Below, piece after piece: positions 59,929 through 64,000 of a stretch of DNA of 64,000 bases. The stretch covers positions 3,038,001 through 3,102,000 of the forward strand of contig NZ_CP058988.1 of assembly GCF_019278565.1 (NCBI RefSeq), in the 5' to 3' direction. A model generated the notes under the pieces. The model was not told the DNA's origin, made no database searches, and saw nothing but the letters and a program-made list of their open reading frames with translations. The number at the start of each line of letters is the position of its first letter. Position 1 is the stretch's first letter. A program made the translations under genes and the position numbers. This DNA is from Cellulophaga sp. HaHa_2_95 (lineage in GTDB: Bacteria > Bacteroidota > Bacteroidia > Flavobacteriales > Flavobacteriaceae).

Positions 59929-62460
59929 ATGCGCAAAATAACCAAGTTGTTTGCATTAGCTCTCCTATTATCAAATTTTACATTTGCACAAGCCCCTAAG
60001 AAAAGTTCTTCCTCAGATATTTATCATGCCATAGAAAAATTAAATTTTCTAGGTAAAGCATTATACATCGCAGCACACCCTGATGATGAAAACACACGGT
60101 TAATCTCTTATTTATCAAATAACGTAAAAGCAAAAACGGCTTATTTATCGTTAACAAGAGGTGATGGAGGTCAAAACTTAATTGGTACGGAATTATCAGA
60201 ACTATTAGGCGTATTACGTACCCAAGAATTATTGGCAGCAAGAAATGTAGATGGTGGAAATCAATTTTTTAGCAGAGCCAAAGATTTTGGCTATTCTAAG
60301 CACCCCAATGAAACTCTTAAAATATGGGATAAAGATTTGGTCTTGAGTGATGTTGTTTGGGTTATTAGAAATTTTAAACCCGATGTTATTGTTAACCGCT
60401 TTGATCACAGATCTCCAGGTACGACACATGGACATCATACCTCTTCGGCAATGCTAAGTTTTGAAGCTTTTGATTTGGCAGGAAATAGCGCTAGCTATCC
60501 AGATCAACTTTCAAAAACAAGTACATGGCAACCCAAACGTTTGTTTTTCAACACCTCTTGGTGGTTTTACGGAAGTCAGGAAAAATTTGATGAAGCAGAT
60601 AAAACTAATTTATTAAATGTAGATACTGGTGTATACTATCCTAACCTTGGACTTTCCAACAATGAGATTGCAGATATGGCTAGAAGCCAGCATTTATGTC
60701 AAGGTTTCGGAAGACTGACATCAAGAGGTTCTGAAACAGAATACATCGAACTTTTAAAAGGAGATTTACCTAAAAACAAGAGCGATATTTTTGACGGAAT
60801 TAACACGACGTGGACCCGTATTGATGGTGGAAAAGCAATTGGAGCCATTCTATACCAAGTAGAAGAGAACTTTAATTTCAAAAATCCTTCGATACACCTT
60901 CCTCAACTTCTTAAAGCCTATAAACTACTACAAAATAGCAAAGATTTAGATTGGAAATCTGAAAAAGAAAAAGAGCTGCTTGCTATTATAGAAGCGGTAA
61001 CGGGTCTTTATTTAGAAGCTTCTGCAACATCCTCTTTTGCAGTACCAGGTGAGGTTATTGATATAGCAATTGAAGCCATCAATAGAAGTGATGCCAATAT
61101 ACAATTGCAGGCCTTAGAGCTTAATCCTGATGAAGTTATTATTGAGGGTACCGCTCTTAAGAATAATATTGAATACAAAAATACACTGGCGCTAAACATA
61201 CCTGCATCAGCTAAATATACCAATCCATATTGGTTAAATGAAAAAGGAACTTTAGGCACGTATACCATTAAGGATCAAGAATTAATTGGGAAACCAGAAA
61301 CACCTAGACCATTTCATGTGAACTTCACTTTAAATATTGAAGGGGAAACCATTGTAATTAAAAAACCTGTAATCTACAGGTATTCAAAGCCAGATAAAGG
61401 AGAATTGTACCAACCTTTTGAAATAGTTCCTTCAGCTACAGCAGCTATAAAAGATAAAGTACTAATTTTTGCAGACGGAACATCAAAGCAAATAGCGGTT
61501 ACTGTTAAAGCTCATAAAGATAATGCCATCGGTGAAGTAATGCTTCAACATGCAAAAGGATGGAAGATTAACACCCCATCATTGCGCTTTACCATTGCTA
61601 AGAAAAATGATGAGAAGACCCTTATTTTCACTGTAACTCCACCTGCTACACAAGACGAAAGTTACCTCTCTCCTATTGTAAAGATTGACGGATTTGAAAT
61701 TTCCAAAGAACTGATTTCTATAAACTATGATCATATTCCAGAACAAACGGTATTAATGCCTGCGGAGACAAAAGTGGTACGCCTAGATATTAAAAAAGCA
61801 GGGCAGTATATTGGATATATTGTTGGTGCTGGAGATAAAGTTCCAGAAAGTTTAAAACAGATAGGATATACTGTACAAGAGATAGATCCTTTAAGTATTT
61901 CTGATGCATCCCTTAAAAAATACGATGCTATCGTATTAGGTATACGAGCCTATAATGTTGTGACGGAATTAAAGTTCAAGCAGAAAAATCTTTTAGATTA
62001 TGTAAAAAATGGCGGTACCATGATTGTACAATACAATACGGCTGGCAGATGGAGTGATCAATTTGAAAATATTGCCCCTTTTGATCTTACCTTATCAAGA
62101 GATCGTGTAACTGATGAAAACGCAAGGGTCCATATTTTAGATAAAAAAAATTCGCTATTAAATTTCCCGAATAAAATTTCAGATGATGATTTTAACGGTT
62201 GGATCCAAGAGCGAGGATTATACTTTCCAAGTGCTTGGAGCAAAGAGTTTACCCCTGTTTTAGGAATGCAAGATGATGGGGAAACAGAAAAAAAAGGGAG
62301 CTTACTTATCGCTCCTTATGGAAAAGGAACCTATATTTATACAGGACTCAGTTTCTTCAGAGAATTACCTGCTGGAGTTACAGGCGCCTATAAGTTGTTT
62401 GCCAATATGTTGTCTGTTGGAAAAACAACCGTTAGTACTGATAAAAAATTAAAAGATTAA
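59929..62460 (+). CDS. Secreted PIG-L family deacetylase
   Basis: From the ATG at 59929 the protein is 843 residues with a signal peptide (MRKITKLFALALLLSNFTFA). The N-terminal PIG-L/LmbE domain (about 25-280) has IAAHPDDENTRLISYLS (AHPDD zinc ligands), SLTRGDGGQN and FDHRSPGTTHGHHTS with the third metal His. The C-terminal part contains beta-sandwich segments and, near 620-780, a glutamine-amidotransferase-like fold (YDAIVLGIRAYNVV, GGTMIVQYNTAGRW, GKGTYIYTGLSFFRELP). It probably deacetylates an extracytoplasmic sugar or glycoconjugate. The downstream membrane peptide and symporter suggest uptake of the product. Confidence 0.88.
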   Translation: MRKITKLFALALLLSNFTFAQAPKKSSSSDIYHAIEKLNFLGKALYIAAHPDDENTRLISYLSNNVKAKTAYLSLTRGDGGQNLIGTELSELLGVLRTQELLAARNVDGGNQFFSRAKDFGYSKHPNETLKIWDKDLVLSDVVWVIRNFKPDVIVNRFDHRSPGTTHGHHTSSAMLSFEAFDLAGNSASYPDQLSKTSTWQPKRLFFNTSWWFYGSQEKFDEADKTNLLNVDTGVYYPNLGLSNNEIADMARSQHLCQGFGRLTSRGSETEYIELLKGDLPKNKSDIFDGINTTWTRIDGGKAIGAILYQVEENFNFKNPSIHLPQLLKAYKLLQNSKDLDWKSEKEKELLAIIEAVTGLYLEASATSSFAVPGEVIDIAIEAINRSDANIQLQALELNPDEVIIEGTALKNNIEYKNTLALNIPASAKYTNPYWLNEKGTLGTYTIKDQELIGKPETPRPFHVNFTLNIEGETIVIKKPVIYRYSKPDKGELYQPFEIVPSATAAIKDKVLIFADGTSKQIAVTVKAHKDNAIGEVMLQHAKGWKINTPSLRFTIAKKNDEKTLIFTVTPPATQDESYLSPIVKIDGFEISKELISINYDHIPEQTVLMPAETKVVRLDIKKAGQYIGYIVGAGDKVPESLKQIGYTVQEIDPLSISDASLKKYDAIVLGIRAYNVVTELKFKQKNLLDYVKNGGTMIVQYNTAGRWSDQFENIAPFDLTLSRDRVTDENARVHILDKKNSLLNFPNKISDDDFNGWIQERGLYFPSAWSKEFTPVLGMQDDGETEKKGSLLIAPYGKGTYIYTGLSFFRELPAGVTGAYKLFANMLSVGKTTVSTDKKLKD

Positions 62461-62465
62461 CTGCT

Positions 62466-62567
62466 ATGGATGATAAGTTTAGTTGGAAAAATGAGTATTC
62501 TCTAGTACTTATATTGAATATTATTTACATCATAGTATTTTACTTCATTATGACAGGAAACAGGTAA
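62466..62567 (+). CDS. Small single-helix membrane protein (33 aa)
   Basis: An ATG at 62466, 5 nt after the deacetylase stop, opens a 33-codon frame. It reads MDDKFSWKNEYSLVLILNII and then YIIVFYFIMTGNR. It has one hydrophobic helix (about 12-29) with a charged N-terminus. The symporter ATG follows the TAA by 1 nt. The tight spacing on both sides and the clean membrane pattern support a real gene, perhaps an auxiliary subunit of the symporter. Confidence 0.65.
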   Translation: MDDKFSWKNEYSLVLILNIIYIIVFYFIMTGNR

Positions 62568-62568
62568 T

Positions 62569-64000
62569 ATGGAAGCGATTGATTGGAGTATATTAATAGG
62601 TACCTTAGCTTTTATTGTAGGTTATGGAGTTTGGAAAACAAAAGGCAGTAAGAACGTTAAAGATTATGTTCTAGGCGGTAAAGAAGCCAATTGGACCACT
62701 GTCGGATTATCTGTGATGGCGACACAAGCTAGTGCTATCACCTTTTTATCTACTCCAGGACAGGCATTTCATGACGGAATGGGATTTGTTCAATTTTATT
62801 TTGGCCTACCTATTGCCATGGTCATTATTTGCATTGTCTTTGTTCCGCTATATCACCGCTTAAAAGTCTACACTGCTTACGAGTTTTTAGAATCTAGATT
62901 TGATGTAAAAACCAGAACACTTGCTGCGCTACTATTTTTAATTCAAAGAGGTTTAGCTGCGGGAATTACGATCTACGCACCTTCTATTATATTATCTGCC
63001 GTTCTAGGGTGGGATTTACTCACTTTAAATATTATCATCGGTACCATTGTCACTATTTATACCGTTTCTGGAGGTACTAAGGCTGTAAACGTTACTCAAA
63101 AACAGCAAATGTTTATTATTATGCTGGGTATGTTTGTAGCCTTCTTTTATATCTTGGGGTATTTACCCGAAGACATTACTTTTAGCAAAGCCTTAAAAGT
63201 TGCAGGTGCTAGCGGAAAATTAGATATTTTAGATTTTAGTTTTGATACGTCCAAGCGCTACACTTTTTGGAATGGTATCACCGGAGGTCTATTCCTTTTC
63301 CTAGCCTATTTTGGTACAGATCAAAGCCAAGTACAACGTTATCTTTCTGGAAAATCTGTTAGAGAAAGTCAGCTTGGTCTTATTTTCAACGGTATTTTCA
63401 AAATCCCCATGCAGTTCTTTATTTTACTTCTAGGAGTTTTAGTTTTTGTTTTTTACCAATACAACCCTTCTCCCTTAAACTTTAATCCTGCTGCAACTTC
63501 GGCGGTATATGACTCTGAATATGCAGAAGATTACAAATTACTAGAGCAAGCACATGAAGAACTAGCTATAGAAAAAAAAATAGCGCAAGATGAGTTTTCT
63601 GCAGCATTAGATATCAAAGAGTATGACGCTACTGTAGAAGCAAAACAGCATATTATTTCTGTAAACAATAAAGATAAAAAAAATAGAGCTGCTGCCCGTG
63701 AGGTAATAAATGAAGCAGATCCAAATATTGAAACCAATGATAAGGATTATGTATTTATTCACTTTATACTTAATTACCTCCCAAAAGGACTTATAGGCTT
63801 ACTACTTGCTGTTATACTATCTGCAGCAATGTCTTCAACCGCATCAGAATTAAATGCGTTAGGAACTATTACGGCTCTTGACATTTTTAAAAGACACACC
63901 GAAAAAAGAGGCGAAAAACCACAAGAATACTATGTGAATATGTCTAAATGGTTTACCCTCATTTGGGGTATTATAGCCATAGGCATTGCGTGTGTTTCTA
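62569..64000 (+). CDS. Sodium:solute symporter, N-terminal part
   Basis: The frame from the ATG at 62569 stays open to the window edge, about 477 codons. The protein is an SSS-family (SLC5-like) transporter: GGKEANWTTVGLSVMATQAS, SAITFLSTPGQAFHDG, the TVSGGTKAVNVTQKQQ loop and YFGTDQSQVQRYLSGKS, the family signature. Ten or so helices are visible. Between residues about 300 and 395 is a long hydrophilic, partly coiled-coil insertion before LPKGLIGLLLAVILSAAMSS. It uses the sodium gradient to import a sugar, nucleobase or similar solute, possibly the product of the deacetylase upstream. Confidence 0.9.
   Translation, partial: MEAIDWSILIGTLAFIVGYGVWKTKGSKNVKDYVLGGKEANWTTVGLSVMATQASAITFLSTPGQAFHDGMGFVQFYFGLPIAMVIICIVFVPLYHRLKVYTAYEFLESRFDVKTRTLAALLFLIQRGLAAGITIYAPSIILSAVLGWDLLTLNIIIGTIVTIYTVSGGTKAVNVTQKQQMFIIMLGMFVAFFYILGYLPEDITFSKALKVAGASGKLDILDFSFDTSKRYTFWNGITGGLFLFLAYFGTDQSQVQRYLSGKSVRESQLGLIFNGIFKIPMQFFILLLGVLVFVFYQYNPSPLNFNPAATSAVYDSEYAEDYKLLEQAHEELAIEKKIAQDEFSAALDIKEYDATVEAKQHIISVNNKDKKNRAAAREVINEADPNIETNDKDYVFIHFILNYLPKGLIGLLLAVILSAAMSSTASELNALGTITALDIFKRHTEKRGEKPQEYYVNMSKWFTLIWGIIAIGIACVS

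Noticed and set aside
1..64000. tRNA or rRNA genes, CRISPR arrays, insertion sequences, prophage genes or a replication origin
   Set aside because: I read both strands for tRNA-like TTCGA arms, regularly spaced repeats, transposase or integrase motifs and dnaA-box clusters, and saw none that I could support. A computed scan (for example tRNAscan or a repeat finder) would be needed to exclude weak cases.

Overview
The window is AT-rich chromosomal DNA from a member of the Bacteroidota, most likely a (marine) Flavobacteriaceae. The evidence is the gene content: a flavobacterial outer-membrane beta-barrel receptor, a fused ResB-CcsA cytochrome c biogenesis protein, bacillithiol deacetylase BshB1, DUF2853, DUF3050, DUF4252 and DUF2520 proteins, and several promoters of the Bacteroidota type (TTG about 20 nt upstream of TAnnTTTG). 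The genus cannot be fixed from the sequence alone. I saw no rRNA, tRNA, CRISPR array, insertion sequence, prophage or origin. Most of the window is ordinary core genome.

Layout. 1-5.5 kb: end of a TonB-receptor-like barrel, a small membrane protein, fumC, a coiled-coil membrane protein, a GNAT acetyltransferase and an MBL-fold lipoprotein. 5.7-11.8 kb: ettA, a small membrane protein, a Gfo/Idh/MocA oxidoreductase, an acyl-CoA carboxylase beta subunit and a secreted M24 peptidase. 11.8-26.5 kb: a dispersed menaquinone locus, mostly on the minus strand. Its genes are a hotdog thioesterase, menF, menD, menA, menC and menE. Mixed with them are a plug-only TonB-receptor-like protein, a CPBP intramembrane protease, an MBL hydrolase, an SDR enzyme, a histidine kinase with a LytTR regulator, a SPOR-like protein, cvfB and DUF2853. 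menB and menH are not in the window. 26.6-30.2 kb: an esterase, a frameshifted GNAT gene and three uncharacterised proteins. 30.4-34.1 kb: dnaK behind a sigma-54-like promoter, then umuDC. 34.2-45.5 kb: sdaA, a tiny Lys-rich protein, DUF3050 and GyrI-like proteins, panB, lspA, an RluA-type pseudouridine synthase, a DUF4252 lipoprotein, a DMT transporter, a TPR-like protein and leuAB. 45.5-56.2 kb: a TlpA-like lipoprotein, pheT behind a structured leader, a fasciclin protein, an unknown membrane protein, bshB1, a PLP trans-sulfuration enzyme and ccsBA. 56.4-64 kb: a DUF2520 protein, kdsC, maf, a lipoprotein, an MscS channel, then a PIG-L deacetylase, a 33-residue membrane peptide and a sodium:solute symporter cut by the window edge.

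How the genes work together. The men genes supply menaquinone for respiration and CcsBA matures cytochromes c. fumC belongs to the citric acid cycle, and leuAB and panB branch from valine/leucine metabolism. kdsC feeds Kdo for lipopolysaccharide, and lspA supports the many lipoproteins seen here.

No complete new system is evident. The observations most worth following are these: (1) a UmuD homologue in which the three positions needed for self-cleavage are all changed (Thr24, Glu60, Ile97 in place of Cys/Ala24, Ser60, Lys97), translationally coupled to an intact umuC and preceded by an operator-like inverted repeat; (2) a sigma-54-type promoter with an upstream TGACA/TGTCA palindrome in front of dnaK; (3) a hairpin-rich 5' leader of about 160 nt in front of pheT; (4) a secreted protein consisting only of a TonB plug domain; and (5) a short RNA candidate between the LytTR regulator and the histidine kinase.
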